The notes: generated by a model not told the origin, from the sequence alone. A stretch of DNA of 64,000 nucleotides from Usnea hakonensis (GCA_013423325.1 BLJB01000071.1:162440-226439), one strand, 5' to 3'; counted from the stretch's first letter, positions 22,886 through 36,323 are shown. Numbers and translations are program-made.

Positions 22886-25569
22886 TGAGACTCGTTTGTC
22901 TCCTTTTCCTTTTGTTTTTTTTTTTGGGGATGGAATAGGGGATAGAGAGTGTTGATGGAGGTGAGGAGGTGAGAGGTGAGGTGTAAGATGTGGAAAATGA
23001 GAGGGCTGCGGCCGGGGCGGTCAGCTACGGTATAGAACTCCCCTGGCTCCAAGCTCAATCGCTCCGAACCTTAAGTGAAGTGGAAGTAGGTCAAGTAGGA
23101 GATATAGAAGAGATGGAGGTTGATTCCTTAGATGGTGAAGTATAGGCGATTTATTGTCATGTAATTCGGAGTATCATGATTCGCATGTTATGGGGTTCAT
23201 GTTGATTGGGGGCATGGAAGAAAATGTAATGGTAAGGATTGCGACAAGAAAGAAGGGACAAGTTAGCCGTCTATCCCACAAAATCCAAACCCTAGACACT
23301 TCATAACACTAGCGTCAAATCGAAATCATGGCCCAGTGGCAAAGCTAAAAATTAGCGCATTACGGTTCGCCGCATGGTGGCTTTTTAGCCTTTAACCCAC
23401 CAAGATTGAAGAGCCGGGAATGGGATCGTGTTTAGTATCTCACTTTTTTAAGTAAGTAGGTAAATTAGTCATTGAGTCTATGCGTTTTTTTGTAACAAAG
23501 ACTCAGCCCAACCTCGATTGTCCAATTCCTTTTGACAGCAGCCCCCTTGCCTACTTATCGAGCTTATCGAAGCATGCGAATATTCTAAAATCCTTCAATT
23601 CAAAGATCAAGATCCTTTACTTTTCTCAGCAGACCCAAAATAGCGCTATCCATATTTGCAATTGTGGAAGCATGTCCGGTGGTGTGGTGAGGCTGACAGC
23701 CTGACAGGTTTGAAAGGAGGGAGGAGGGAAGGAGGGAAGGAGGGAAGGGTGGTGCTCACACGCATTACGGTATTACCTCAAGTACTGAACCGCATCCACA
23801 TGCTCTCGCCCTGGCAGTCGCAGATCTCCAACGTGTCGCCTAGTAAGGCAGCTGGCTCCGACCCTATTTTATTTTCAGCCGCTTTCCGTTAAGCCCAAGA
23901 GGCTAAGAGCTCACAGTCCCGTCTTCAGTCCTGATTCCAGAAGTCTCTCATACTCTCTCCTTTCTTGCCTCTCTTACTACATGACTTGAAGCATTTGAGA
24001 AGGTTAATGTTAGTATCATCGAACTTGGATTTTCTTGTTGTTATGATTATTAGAGTAAGGTATTACTTACTCTTTTGTATCATTATTCTCATCATTATTA
24101 TTTATGCAGTCATGTATAAAAAAAAAGGTGGCTTTGAGTAGGCGCATAAAGACAGTTAATCCGACATTGCTTTGTTTCCGAAGGAAGATCATCGCTTGTC
24201 GAATGTCAGAAATAATATGGATCTTAAATTCTATTAAATCCCGGAAGAATAAATACGTAAGGTACTTTATCCGTAGCCTTGTAGGTACGTACCTTACTTT
24301 ACCTTACCTATGTAAGAATCTTTTTTTTTTTTCACGCGACGGCGCCCCTCTAAGCCTAAGCCTCTTACCTACCTTACCTATCTGCTAGGGGCTAGAGCGC
24401 CGATGTACTTTATGGTAAAGTACCTTGAAGTAAGGTAAAGTAGGTACTTTAGGGGTAGGGCAAAATCAACCCAACCCGAGCCATTAGCCATTATTTACCC
24501 CTACCCTTTCAACCTTAATTTATTTCCTCTCCACCCGCCTCGACCAGGTCAGCACTAAGCCACTAAACCACTTAGGTTCCATCTTTCCATCTTTCCATCC
24601 TACATCCGACGCACACGCACGGTGACCCCCCCCCCCCTGTCCGGTATCCCTCGCTCCCATAAATTACCTTAGGTAACTGTACTTTAGTCTCGTGATACGG
24701 ACAGTACTAGTACTCGAGGTACCTACCTAGTCACATTCGGTAGGTAGTAGTAGTGACTCGGTAGTACGTGCACATCATAAAGTAGTCTTTATAAAGGTAC
24801 TCCGTATACTTTACCTTAGCGATCGGCATTTCGTGGGGTGCTCTTATAAGCGCTTGAAACAGAAAGCTTCAAATCACCGCTCAGACCACCTCTACCCGAT
24901 ACTCATCTAGATGCATCATTATTGGCTCTTCCAAAATTACCTACTTTACTTCTCTCACTACTTAGGCTCCCAGTAAGAGACTCGATTGATCTTGATCAGA
25001 TGCGTACTCGGTAGTCCAAGCTTGGAAGTGTCAAGTTCGCTAGCTCCATCTTGATCCTGTTGGCGACATAGCACATCAACTTGTGATATACACGAGGAAT
25101 GTGGCAAAAGTCATGCATATGACTTCACCGTCTTATATTTTCCGGCGCAGCGCCAGAACGCATCTAGTAAGGTATATATATATCCCTCGACCCGGACATG
25201 AAATTTTTCAAGAGTCACTTTTGAGAGCGCATCCCACGTCTCAAAGAAAAAACAGCCGACATTATTCATTTGCAATCCTAAAGGAGGATGCACGAGGATA
25301 GATTTGAGAAGCCACCTCGTTTTTTGCCCAACTTGAAATCCAAGAGATTCCCTTGGAGAAGGACGATTGTTACATTGTTCTATATCATCATGGCTCTTTG
25401 TAGATGTGTAGATAAGAAGTATTCATCTTCTGAGCTGATCGTGTGTCTCCCTTCTTCATTCAATTCATCTGTCATATTTCTTTTGCTCCTCATGCCCCGG
25501 CTCACATCATCCAACGCCGCTCAATGCAAATGCAATGCAAGCCTCCAAGACTTCCTCGTGCCTTCCAAT
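22886..25569. other. Intergenic region rich in short repeats (about 2.7 kb)
   Basis: Upstream of Ssn6 and downstream of the ADAM gene, both minus strand. No gene recognised. It contains a GGAGGGAA tandem array (23714-23749), a run of 12 C (24626-24637), dense TACCTTAC/GTAAGGTA motifs between about 24250 and 24460, and a TACTCCGTA site at 24798-24806. Confidence 0.55.
23714..23749 (+). repeat. GGAGGGAA tandem repeat
   Basis: About four copies of a GGAGGGA(A) unit on the plus strand. It has several runs of three G and so could form a G-quadruplex on that strand. Confidence 0.7.
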
Positions 25570-28071
25570 CTAAGCATATCGCACACTAGGTTGCACATAT
25601 CCGGGCGGTGGGTATTGTGGACCTCCTTTGTAGCCTCCATACCCGAACCCACTGCCACCATGTCCTTGTCCCTGCTGCGCGCCACTCATCCACGCACCTT
25701 GCGGCATCGGGTTGCCTCCCCATCCTTGATTCATGGACGGCATCATAGGCTGGGTTCGACGCGCCTGCCGAGGGCGTCTACAGCGTCGTACAAGGCAGCT
25801 AATGATCGAAAGCAGCAGAAGACCGCCGACACCGCAACATATCCCGATAACGAGGTTCCGGTTGTCATGGATCCAGCTGCCAATCTCTTTGGCCGTAGTT
25901 GAACCTTTGCATTGGCCCTGTTGAATTTCAGTAAGTGAATTTAGATGAGCTGAAACCGGGATGGAACTCACGTTACTGCACTTCCCGCCCCCACCGCACA
26001 CGGTACCGTCAAGGAAGTTTTGCTGCATACTGTAACAGACACCAGGACCAAATTCGGGGGAAGCGCAGGATAGCGTGCAGTCTTGGCTGTTGCAAGCGTA
26101 AGTGTCATTTTTCGTCGTATACGAACCCATCAATGTCTTGCACTGCTGGTCCCTTGAGGTACATTGACCGCTTGCGCATTGGAGGCTTTGAGAGCCGTTG
26201 CCGCAGCTCTGACCATTGGGCGCGGAGACATCGGGGGGGCAGGTCGCGTTGGTGCCGCTACACGTCTCTTGCGGGTCGCACTGGCCGGTACTGGCTCTAC
26301 ATATTGTGCCAGCGCTGGAGAGTTGGCAGTTAGTGCAGCAATCCTCGTTTGAGGGATCGCAGACAGCCCCATCTTTGAATTTACAGGTCGTCGCATCGCA
26401 GCAGGCGTTGTTACCACAGCTCGCAATGCCCCCGCAATCGCAGTCTTCCCCGTCTTCGACGATGCCATTGCCGCATTGTTGGCCGGTGATCGTTGTTACG
26501 CCTTTGTTGTCTGATAGGCAGGAGCTCGAGACACTATTGCGGCCAAGTGCAGAGCAGATATTACCGACGGTACAGGCGCTAAATGACGATATGCCATCCA
26601 CCTCATAAGGGTTCATGATGTACTTGGACCCCGCATCGCAGGTATTGACGCTGAGAGGGCAGCATTGCTGTGAGTTTACAGTTTCGCTTGATGCACAGGT
26701 CTGCGAGTCGCAGTCGTGAACGGCTCCAAAGGTGTGTCCAGATTCGTGGGCAATAACTTGCCACTCGGTGGACGTCTTTGCAACGACATTGGCACCACTC
26801 ACAACTTCTCCCGAGCTGTTCGTTACATCGTTCACACAGAGTTGGCCAAGCCACGACAAGCCGACTTCAGCGCCAGTTTGGCAATTAGTCAGTAAAGTCC
26901 AATAAGCATTGTTATCAGGGTTTGAACCCCGCCATTGTGAAAATGTATTAAGCCGGTCTGTAATTGATGTATTTCCCCCGCAGCCAATGTTCCACGGTGT
27001 GGCAGCCGACGGGGTGCCAGGGCATGTTGCGTCACTGACAGTGAGATTTTGGAGTCCCAAGGATATATTGAAAGTACTCTCGTACACATTGGATGCTGAA
27101 TTGATCTGAGTGATCACGTTAGAATGAGCAGTCTCGGATGAGTTGAATGAACCGGTGTAGGCGCAATCCGTGGCTACGCCAACCAGCGCCACTTTTCTTG
27201 TTGTAGGACAACCAGCTGAATTGCCAATCGTGCTTTTCAGGTTGACACTGCCAGAATTACCGCCAGCTGGAATGCCGCCAGTATCAATTTGTCGCTTCCC
27301 GAACAATGAATTTATGGGTGCAGCGCCCCAAGACCCAACGTTGCGTTTTAGTACGGTTTGCTGTGGATCGAAGTTGAACTGAAGTTCATGAGACCTGCAG
27401 GATCCTTGAATTTCGCCAGACCTGCGTAGCTCTGCATGACCATTCAACGGCCTCTTGTCGATATCTGAATCCCGATATATGATCATGTACTCATCGTCAC
27501 TTGCTTCCACCTCAGGGTCCAATGGATGCTTGGTAGACATGTAATGGGACTGTAATTGGACGTGGTGATGATCGTGCATAATTGTGAATGCACCTTCAAA
27601 CAATGGGTCGATTCCGTCTCTCCGGATGACAATTCTGGCCCAACCTATCTTTGTCCATCTCCCATCGTACTCCTGTGTCCATGCATCTCCTTTGAAGACC
27701 TTGTGCGCTCGCCGATCGATTTCCTCTGTCCGTACTACGTTGCCATCCTGTCCTAGATACTGCACCAATGCGCCTTTCGCTATTATATCATGGTTCGGTT
27801 CGAGAGTAAGCTTCACCTGCTGCCTTCCCTGATGAAGATCGAAAAAGAGGTCAAAATGCGAGTAAGCATGCACCCGGGACGAAGGCGTCCCAATTTCAGG
27901 GTTATCGACTATGGTCAAGTAGTTTAGAGGATTTCGGCTGACCGAATGTGCTGTGACAAGCCGTTAGCCTGTGTTTTGCGTCTTGCGAGAGCATGGGTTC
28001 ATACCTTGGACAGAGGCAAACAGGACGCATAACGTGCTGACCACTGTAGCTATTCGGTATGGTACCTTCAT
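25570..28071 (-). CDS. ADAM-family zinc metalloprotease (fungal ADM type)
   Basis: Type I membrane metalloprotease of the adamalysin/reprolysin family. Three exons, 28071-28005, 27950-25972 and 25917-25570, give 797 aa. Order: signal peptide (MKVPYRIATVVSTLCVLF), propeptide, catalytic domain with the zinc motif HESGHTFGAVHDCD (~residues 394-407), a Cys-rich disintegrin-like domain (GEDCDCGG, CCDATTCKF), a second Cys-rich region, a TM helix (LVIGICCGVGGLLLLSIIS) and a Pro/Gly-rich cytosolic tail. All three zinc His and the catalytic Glu are present. The last intron is 54 nt with no stop in frame, so its retention would add 18 residues before the membrane. Such enzymes shed surface proteins; the substrate is unknown. 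Confidence 0.93.
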
Positions 28072-28375
28072 AATCTGTCCAGACAGAAAATAATATCAAC
28101 GGTCAAAGAATGTGCTTTGAAGGATGTAACGAAAGGCCCGACGGTCCGGCCAAAAGTAGAAGAGAGGGGGAAAGCTGTGTTGATTGTTTCCTTGACGACC
28201 AGATGAGCGTTGAATGATAATGCAATCTTGAAGATGCTGGGAAGGTTAGATTCTACTCGGAAAGGCTAAGGTAATTAGAGAAAGAGAATAATGGGGGTCA
28301 GCCGTGGTAGGCCGAAGGATTGCAGTCTGGTGGTGGGGCTAAGCTGAGACGCTGAGACGCTGAGACGATAGAGCA

Positions 28376-28391
28376 AATAATAATAATAATG
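28376..28391. repeat. TAA trinucleotide microsatellite
   Basis: Five tandem TAA units on the plus strand, upstream of the ADAM gene. Confidence 0.7.
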
Positions 28392-28474
28392 AATGGCTTA
28401 TTTAATCCCCTATCATGCACAGACGGCGAGGGAACTTCCAAACGTTAGCCAGATAGATGGGATGAAGCTATACT

Positions 28475-28503
28475 TATTATTATTATTATTATTAATTATT
28501 AAT
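28475..28503. repeat. TTA trinucleotide microsatellite
   Basis: Interrupted run of TTA/ATT units of about 29 bp, 85 bp from the first AAT array and in inverted orientation to it. Confidence 0.7.
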
Positions 28504-28842
28504 GAATCAGGGGAAGCACGAGCAAGAGCAGGTCGATTGCCAGCGACACTGTGACCGAGTGAAAAGAGACTACTTTAAAGCAATTGTTACTTTTATTACT
28601 CTAAACAAGAGTGTTGCTATTTTAGGCAAAGTGTCTAAGGTGAGGGTCTAGATGCGAGCTTGAAAAATTGATTACTAAGGTAGTACTCGGTACTCTACCT
28701 TAGACATCTCAGCGGATTTTTCCTTCACATTGAATCAACGTTTGATAAGTTGTGCTTGGCTATCAGCCCTCTCTCAATGTGGGGAGCAACGCTCGACGTT
28801 ACGCTTCCCCCAAACGACATACAAATATATCAGAGCATCTTT

Positions 28843-31166
28843 CTACTTCTTCTGTGATGCCTGGACAGTCTCGATGATTTTGTCTACCACACTTGGGTCG
28901 GAGAGCTACAGTCACCAAGTCAGATGATTCGCGCAATAAAGAAGCTACACTCACAGTAGAGGTATCACCCAGGGAATCCTCTTCTCCCGCCAGAACCTTA
29001 CGCAAGATGCGTCTCATGATCTTACCCGATCTCGTTTTGGGAAGGTCATCAATGATAAATATTGCTTTCGGAGCAGCAAAAGGGCCAATGGACTTCCGAA
29101 CTTGAAGCACCAAATCCTTCTTGACTTGATCATTGCTTTCGTTGCCTTCTTTCAACGCGACGAAGGCGTTGACTGCTTGGCCTGAAAGCTCGTCATGAAC
29201 ACCCACGACAGCCGCCTCTGCGACTTGGTCTACCAAAGATCAGCTTCTGCCTCTTTCAAAAAGCTTTGTAGCACTTACGGTGCTCGATGAGAGCTGCCTC
29301 GATCTCCGCGGTTGAAAGTCGATGCCCAGAGACGTTGACAACATCATCTACGCGGCCTCGGATCCAGTAGTAGCCTTCATGATCTCGGCCAGCGCCGTCA
29401 CCAGTGAACTGCAGAATGTGAGCATCACGCAGAGGAAGATGCCAGCTGACTCACGTAATAGCCCTTATAAACGTTGAGGTAGGTATCCATGTAGCGCTTA
29501 TGAGCACCCCAGACGGTTCGGGCCATGCTAGGCCATGGCTTCTTGATAGCCAAGACACCTTCTACGTCGTTGCCATGTATTTCTTCCCCGGAGACTGGGT
29601 CGATGATCGCGGGCTCGATACCAAAGAAAGGTAACGATGCGCTTCCTGGTTTAGTCGGGGTGACACCACCCAGTGGTGTAATGACATGGGATCCAGTCTC
29701 CGTCTGCCAGTATGTCTAATACCTCGTTAATTGGTGCAGCTTGTTGTTTGTATGCTCCACTCACATCGACGATGTGAGCCTCCTCCTTGCCCACAATCTC
29801 AAAGTACCACTTCCAAACCTCGGCTGCGATGGGCTCGCCAACCGATCCCAAAACTCGGAGGTGCTTCATCGGTTGCTTTGCGTGGGAATCGCCGGCCCGC
29901 TTCAGCAACCTCAAAGCAGTTGGGGCTACATAGAACTGAGTGACCTGGTACTTGTCGATTACCTCCCAATACCGCGAGAAGTTGGGATATGCTGGGGTGC
30001 CTTCAAAGACAACGGTAGCAACACCAAGGAGAAGAGGCGCGTATACGACGTAAGTGTGTCCAGTTATCCATCCCACATCACCACCACAAAAAAACTTATC
30101 GTTCTCGTGGATGTCGAATACATACTTACCAGTAGCAGCTGCGCCTAACAAGTAGCCGGCTGTCGTATGCATGACACCCTTCGGCTTACCGGTTGATCCC
30201 GAAGTGTAAAGGAGGAAAAGTGGATCTTCCGAATTCATAGGCTCTGGAGCGATGTAATTCGGATATTTTTCGGTTTCTTCATGCCACCAAAAGTCTCGCC
30301 CGCTGGTCCAATTTTTGGATAGATCGGCGCCCGTGCGTTTGAATACCAAACAATGGGTGACCTTGGGGCATTGCTTCAGTGCGTCATCCACAATTTTCTT
30401 AGTCCCAATTACTTTACCCCCCCTCTTGCCCTCATCGCTAGTAATTACAACTTTGGAGTTAGCATCAATCACGCGGTCTCTGAGAGAGTCTGACGAGAAG
30501 CCGGCAAAAACGACCGAATGAACAGCGCCAATGCGGCTACAGGCAAGAAAAGATATCAAAGCTTCAGGCACCATCGGTAAGTAGAGGGCGACAGTGTCCC
30601 CTTTTTTCACTCCCATCTGCTTCAAGACATAGGCAAGCTGGGAGACTTCTCGGAGCAATTCCCCGTATGAGATCGTGCGGCCTTGATTGGGTTCGTCTGC
30701 TTCGTATATGATGGCCGGCTTGTTGGGATGCTTGAAGGCATGACGATCGACACAATTGTAAGAAGCATTGAGAGTACCCTCGAGGAACCAAGCATTATCG
30801 CCATGAGTGAAAGAGCCGGAATGCACAGTCTGAAAGTCTCGGTCCCAGGTGAGGAGATCCCTTGCCATCTTTCCCCAGAACTTCTTTGGCTCCTCGATGG
30901 ACTCTTTATACATATTCCGGTATTCTTCCATGCCACTTAGGTGAGGTTTAGCGGGGTGTTTCCTGCTAAGCGTCAGTAATTGCGAGAGGAGAGAAGATGG
31001 GTCTCGTGTGGACTCACTCAAACATCTGCTTAGGGACATGGTATGTATCTGGAATCCATGGTCAGAATGGGTCCTTTTTATCCACCCGGATCCGCAAGTT
31101 ACCGATGTTGTGAGCCTCTGCAACCACCATGGGCGCAGCAGGCGGTTGTACATCTCCTTCGCTCAT
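28843..31166 (-). CDS. facA: Acetyl-CoA synthetase (AMP-forming)
   Basis: Activates acetate with ATP and CoA to acetyl-CoA, in cytosol and nucleus; needed for growth on acetate and ethanol. Seven exons: 31166-31103, 31048-31018, 30962-29765, 29715-29455, 29408-29279, 29229-28955 and 28905-28843, 673 aa, the typical length. Motifs seen are adenylation A3 [22 protein letters not shown], the acetate-pocket motif [26 protein letters not shown], and the C-terminal [14 protein letters not shown] with the catalytic, acetylation-regulated Lys. Phase is continuous through all junctions. The second exon is only 31 nt. The symbol follows Aspergillus usage (ACS1/2 in yeast). Confidence 0.96.
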
Positions 31167-32061
31167 GGCTGGTGTCACTAACGCTTTGCGATGAATAGGA
31201 ATCAACAGACTTGAAATGTGATGTTCTATGACAATAAGAGGAAGTCAATAATGCAATGAACTTTGTATCTCTATTGATTGGGGACCTATATTGCAGCTCA
31301 ATATAAATACAGCAGTAACAGAAGCATTGGCGAGAGCGGAGTAATGGGAGAGGACATGGGATTTGGGTGGTAATGTTCTTGGCAAGCTATTAGGTAGCTG
31401 GGGTAAGGTAAGGTAGGTAAGGGTACTTTACCTTGGTGTGAGGAAGGTATTTTCCGGAGCAGCGGGGACCTCGGACGATCGGACCCCCCCAACTTTGAAA
31501 AAGGGTCTAGAAATCTTTACTCCGTACCTTACTTACGTGAGTACGTAGTATTAATATTTACTTTACTTTATTTATAGTGCAACTTTGCAACAGTGCTGGG
31601 CCAATGATAATCCGCAAGGCAAAGTAAAGTACGTACTTACCTTACCTTACCTTACCTTAAAGATTATCTTAGATAAAAATGACCCAACAGTGAAGAGTAA
31701 GAGATTGGATTCTGCATACAAGTAAAAAGAAATTAAAGTAGCGTCAATGTCTTCACCGCCGAGCTATACCACATCGAGCTACATACTTGAATATCAAAGA
31801 AAAGCCGGGTTAGATTCAATCATCATACATCAACTCACAAGCAATTGCTAAATGCCTTCATTCATTAAAGAAGGAAGAAAGAATGCCAGGTCGTTAGAAA
31901 TTGTTCGATTTGTGACTTATTGTAGACGCAAAAACCGGCAGAGCGCAAACGCGTAATTTTGGATGCCAAGATCTGCTTCCCTCTTTCCAATTGTACCCCT
32001 TTCCACTTCATCGCAACTGTGTCGCAACTGTGATCGTTGAAGTCATTGCTCCGGATTCATC
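31167..32061. other. Divergent promoter region, acetyl-CoA synthetase and Mug190-like gene
   Basis: About 900 bp between two divergent start codons. It holds two dense patches of the GGTAAGGTA/TACCTTACC motif (about 31395-31440 and 31505-31665) and a TACTCCGTA site at 31518-31526. The acetate-responsive elements known from Aspergillus facA were not identified. Confidence 0.5.
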
Positions 32062-35000
32062 ATGTCTCAACAACAGCAGGTAAATTGAATATTATGTTCC
32101 TCTTGTCAGACGCATGATATCTAATCTGCTATTGACATACAGCATGCGCCTGGGGGTTACTACAGCGGAAAAAACAAGATTCCCGACATCAAATCCTTCG
32201 TAGCAGGTCTAGATAGAGACAAACGGGAGAGAGATGAAAAGCTTGATGCTCTTGGTAAACTCGAGCAGCAACACGCTCAACAAGGACAACAAGGGACGAC
32301 CGATGCCACCCCGCACAAGGAAACCCACGCCGGCAAACCAGGTACACTGAAGACTGTCACTGACCCTACAACCCAAAAACAAGTCCAAATTGAAGACGTC
32401 AACAAGGAATTCATGAGAGCTGCCGAAGATCCCCAGATATCAGTACCAAACGCAAACATTGGCAAAGAGACAACAGTCAAGACCGATGCCCATCAAAGCA
32501 ACCCTGAATACAAACATAATCAAGACATAACCGCCCCGCCAGATCCTGTGGCCGAGGGGAGTACGTCAGATGTTCCCATACATGGAGAAAAGACAAACAT
32601 TCTGTTCCATCCTACACCTTCGGTCAGCTATGAGCCAATGTTCGCAGCCCTCGAGACCAGAGCTTCTGGCCTGTGCATTGGCGTCTTCATTGCTATCGTG
32701 TTGCTTGGGAAGATGTTTGGGGGATCTTTAAAGGGTCTGATTCCCACAGCCATGTGCATTGTCTCTGGCATATATTTGTGGATGAAGGAAGTCATCCGCA
32801 GTGGCAGAGAGGTCGAATGGTCAAGCGAACAAACGAGAGGAGAGACTGTAAGCGCTAGGAATTGGCGAGATTGGTATCTGCACATAGGACTGACCATTAC
32901 AGGCGACGGCCAATCTACTCCCAGAATCTGTTGAATGGATGAACACATTGCTGGGAATCGTATGGGGCTTGATCAATCCTGACATGTTCGCTGGAGTGGC
33001 CGACACGCTAGAAGACGTGATGGGTGCGTCGGTGCCTGGGGTCATAGAGAATGTCCGCGTAGCAGAGATCAATCAAGGAAATAATCCAATCCGAATCCTC
33101 AGCCTACGCGCTCTACCGGACACGCACGTCAAAGAATTAAAGGAAAGCATTCATGAAGAGAACAAGAAGACTAAGGATCCACAAGAGGCTGCTGCTGATG
33201 AGGAGGGCGGTGATTATTACAATATTGAAGCATCATTTGCTTATCATGCCAAGCCTAGCGACGCAAACGATACGTCCTCCAAAGCACGGAATATGCACAT
33301 GCAGCTAGTCTTCTACCTGGGTATTAAGGGCCTGTTTGGTGTTCCTTTGCCCATTTTCGTGGAGTTGCAGGGGGTGGTGGGTACGATTAGATTACGTCTT
33401 CAGATGACGCCTGAGCCCCCTTATCTTAAAAACCTGACTTTCACCTTGATGGGCTTGCCGCAAGTCCAGGCTGGATGTGTACCAATGGTATCGAAGGGGG
33501 TCAACATTCTTAACCTCCCTCTGATATCGAACTTTGTCAATTATGCTATTGGAGCTGCGTGCAGCATGTATGTTGCCCCCAAATCGATGTCCATTGACCT
33601 TGGTGCAATTCTTCAAGGCGACGAAATTGCCAAGGACGTCCTCGCTTTAGGTGTCATGTGGATTCGAATTCATAGAGCAATCGGTCTAAGCAAGCAGGAC
33701 AAGCGTGGAAGTAAGGGTGGGGGCTCAGATCCCTATATTACCTTGACGTTCTCCAAATATGGAAAGCCAATGTATTGTACACGTGTAATTACTGACGACT
33801 TGAACCCGATCTGGGAAGAGACTGCGGCGTGAGTACGTGAGTGAGGTTCGCAAGTGTCGATGCTAACGAAAGGCAGGTTGCTGGTCGACCCGGAGTACAT
33901 CAAAGCCGATGAGCAGCTCAGCGTAGAATTATGGGACTCTGATCGGACCAGTGCTGATGACATTGTGGGCAAAATCGAGCTTTCTATGCAGAAAATGATA
34001 CAGCATCCTGGTAAAATGTACCCCCAGGTGTCAAAACTTACAGGCATGGAAGCCGATAGCGAGATGCCTGGAGAGCTACATTGGGAGGTCGGTTATTTTT
34101 CAAAACCAAAGTTTAGGCCTGCCCTGCGGACTGACGGCAAGAATCGCGATCTACCTGACACACTCAAGGACAACCCAGAGCTACAAGATGACAAGGGCAC
34201 ATTGAACAACGCAGACCAGGACGCTGTAGCTCACACTCCTCCTGATCCTCTATGGCCAAGTGGTATCTGCAGCGTTGTTGTTCATCAGATAGTCAACCTC
34301 GAGCTTGAGGACATTCAAGGTAGTAATGGGAACAGGAAAGGCAGAGAATATGAACCGGCAAGAGATGCTGGGGAGAACACAGAAGAAATTAGCAAGCGGC
34401 TTCCAAGCAGCTACTGCACTATTTTATACAACGATCAACTAGTGAGCCCACCTTGCCGTCACCATACTAAAGCTGCTTACACCTCGTCAGGTATACCGCA
34501 CTCGAGCCAAGGTCGTCAGCAGCAAGCCAATCTTCAATGCTGGGACCGAGAGATTTGTGAGGGATTGGAGGTCTGCAATCGTTACTGTCACTGTGCGTGA
34601 CCAACGCCACCGGCAGCATGACCCAATCCTCGGCATTGTGCCGTTGAAACTGTCCGATATACTACAAACTAGTTCTCAAGTCACTCGCTGGTACCCACTT
34701 GATGGTGGCATTGTAAGTTGAATCGATGGTCTTTCGCTGTCATTGGGTACTAAATCGATCAGGGTTTTGGTCGAGTCAGGGTCTCTCTGCTATTCAGAGC
34801 TATCGAGACTCGTTTGCCTCCAAATATGCTTGGATGGGATGTCGGTACCTTTGAATTTACCTCCGACAGAATTCTCGCCCTCAACTATCACAACAATACC
34901 AAATTGAAGATGAGGACAGGTGGCAGCGTTGGCCAAATTAGTAGAACACAGTGCCGAAAGCTTGCAGAGGGCGACGGTATGTATTGGGATATTGCCAAGA

Positions 35001-36016
35001 AAGACGGGAAGAACAACGTGCGATTGCCGGTAAAATTCCGATATCGATCCCCTGTTGTCCTCGAATTTCATATTACAGGGAAACGAGGAGCGGCCGCATA
35101 CGCTATTATCTGGTTACATCACCTTGTGGACAACATCGAGGTTGACATCAACATCCCCATCTGGACCACCAAGAACGGTGCTCGACTGACCCAGAATTAC
35201 ATTACTGAGGATAACATACGCGCCAAAGAAATCCCTGGACTGGAGGACGTCGAAGAAATAGGCCGTCTGCAGTTTCGTTGCCAATTCAAAGCTGGTATTG
35301 ATGAAGATCATGAGCGGTTCGTTGTTGATAACGATTCGCGAGAAACGTTCGAAACTTGGGAAGCATGTCTGGCGGAAGGTGTCCGTGAAAAGCGTGTCAC
35401 CAAGGAAATACCACCAAAAGTGCAAGAACTGCACGATCAGTCTTTGACGGAAGGTCGTGACATTCTCAAGGAAGCTGACCCGGAGGAGCGCAAGAAGTGG
35501 CTTACGAAAGATGGCCAGGACTGGAGCGGTGCTTTCACGCATGATCCGAAAGCTTACATGGACTCCAAAGGCCGTAAAAGAGCAGAGCCTGGTGTGGATA
35601 AACCTGTTCATGATCCTCACGTCCCAAGCGACGATGATGACCACATAGGCGATGAAGGCGATGACAGTGATTCCGAATCGGACCTCGGCATCCAAGATGG
35701 GGAGAGTAGTGGAGCAGGGAAAGCCATGAATGGAAGCCCTGCTGAGGGAACGACTTTAAAGGACGACGAGAAGACAAGGGAAGTAGCGAACAAGAAGTCC
35801 GAAAAGAGAAAGAATAGGGGTTTGATGCAGTGGAAACCTGTCAGGGTAAGTCTCGATTATTCTGCTTAGGATTTGGGGCTCAACGCGTGCTGACCGCATA
35901 TTGTCCAGAACCTCGCATTCGCGAAAGACGAGGCCAAATTCTCGATAAAGAAGGTGCAGCACAAGATCACAGGAGGCTTGGGTGGAAGAGAGCCTGGCGT
36001 GGAGACAGAAACGTGA
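32062..36016 (+). CDS. SMP and C2-domain protein, Mug190-like (tricalbin / extended-synaptotagmin relative)
   Basis: Probable ER-membrane lipid-transfer tether. Seven exons: 32062-32079, 32143-32847, 32903-33828, 33877-34441, 34491-34712, 34763-35845 and 35909-36016, 1208 aa. A polar N-terminus leads to a hydrophobic hairpin at ~residues 185-225 (IGVFIAIVLLGKMFG, then IPTAMCIVSGIYLWM). The lipid-binding SMP domain follows (ESVEWMNTLLG at ~249). A first C2 domain begins near residue 485 (SDPYITLTF...LNPIWEE). A second, diverged C2 region spans the middle exons. The tail is acidic then basic. This order matches S. pombe mug190 and its filamentous homologues. The first coding exon is only 18 nt. 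Confidence 0.85.
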
Positions 36017-36323
36017 AAATGTCTGCTTTTTGGTTGCTTTTTTTGGCGATTGTCATTCGAACAAAGAGGATTCGCTGCTCTGAAGAGTAATTGTGAAGCA
36101 AAGCATTGTAATATTATGGCTCTACTCTGTAACCCTTGCAAAGTTAATCAATCAGATTCACCAATTGCAGCCTACTGCGTTTGTGTAGTTAATCGTAAGC
36201 TTTTCGTTCTCGGTTTATGTTTTGAACATCTTCACTAGCCCTTGGTATCGTCAGCTTTGAGTCGATAAGTTTCACCTCAACCCTCCGAACTTTTCACATT
36301 CGCAAGCTTTCCGTGAAGCATTC

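Larger units (their letters stand above)
28072..28842. other. Intergenic region with AAT microsatellites
   Basis: About 770 bp upstream of the ADAM gene and downstream of the acetyl-CoA synthetase stop. It holds two trinucleotide AAT/ATT arrays and one GTAAGGTA-type motif near 28677. No gene recognised. Confidence 0.6.

Noticed and set aside
26130..26610. Cys/Ala-rich frames overlapping the ADAM disintegrin region on both strands
   Set aside because: They are shadows of the Cys-rich coding sequence; only the ADAM frame has the ordered domains.
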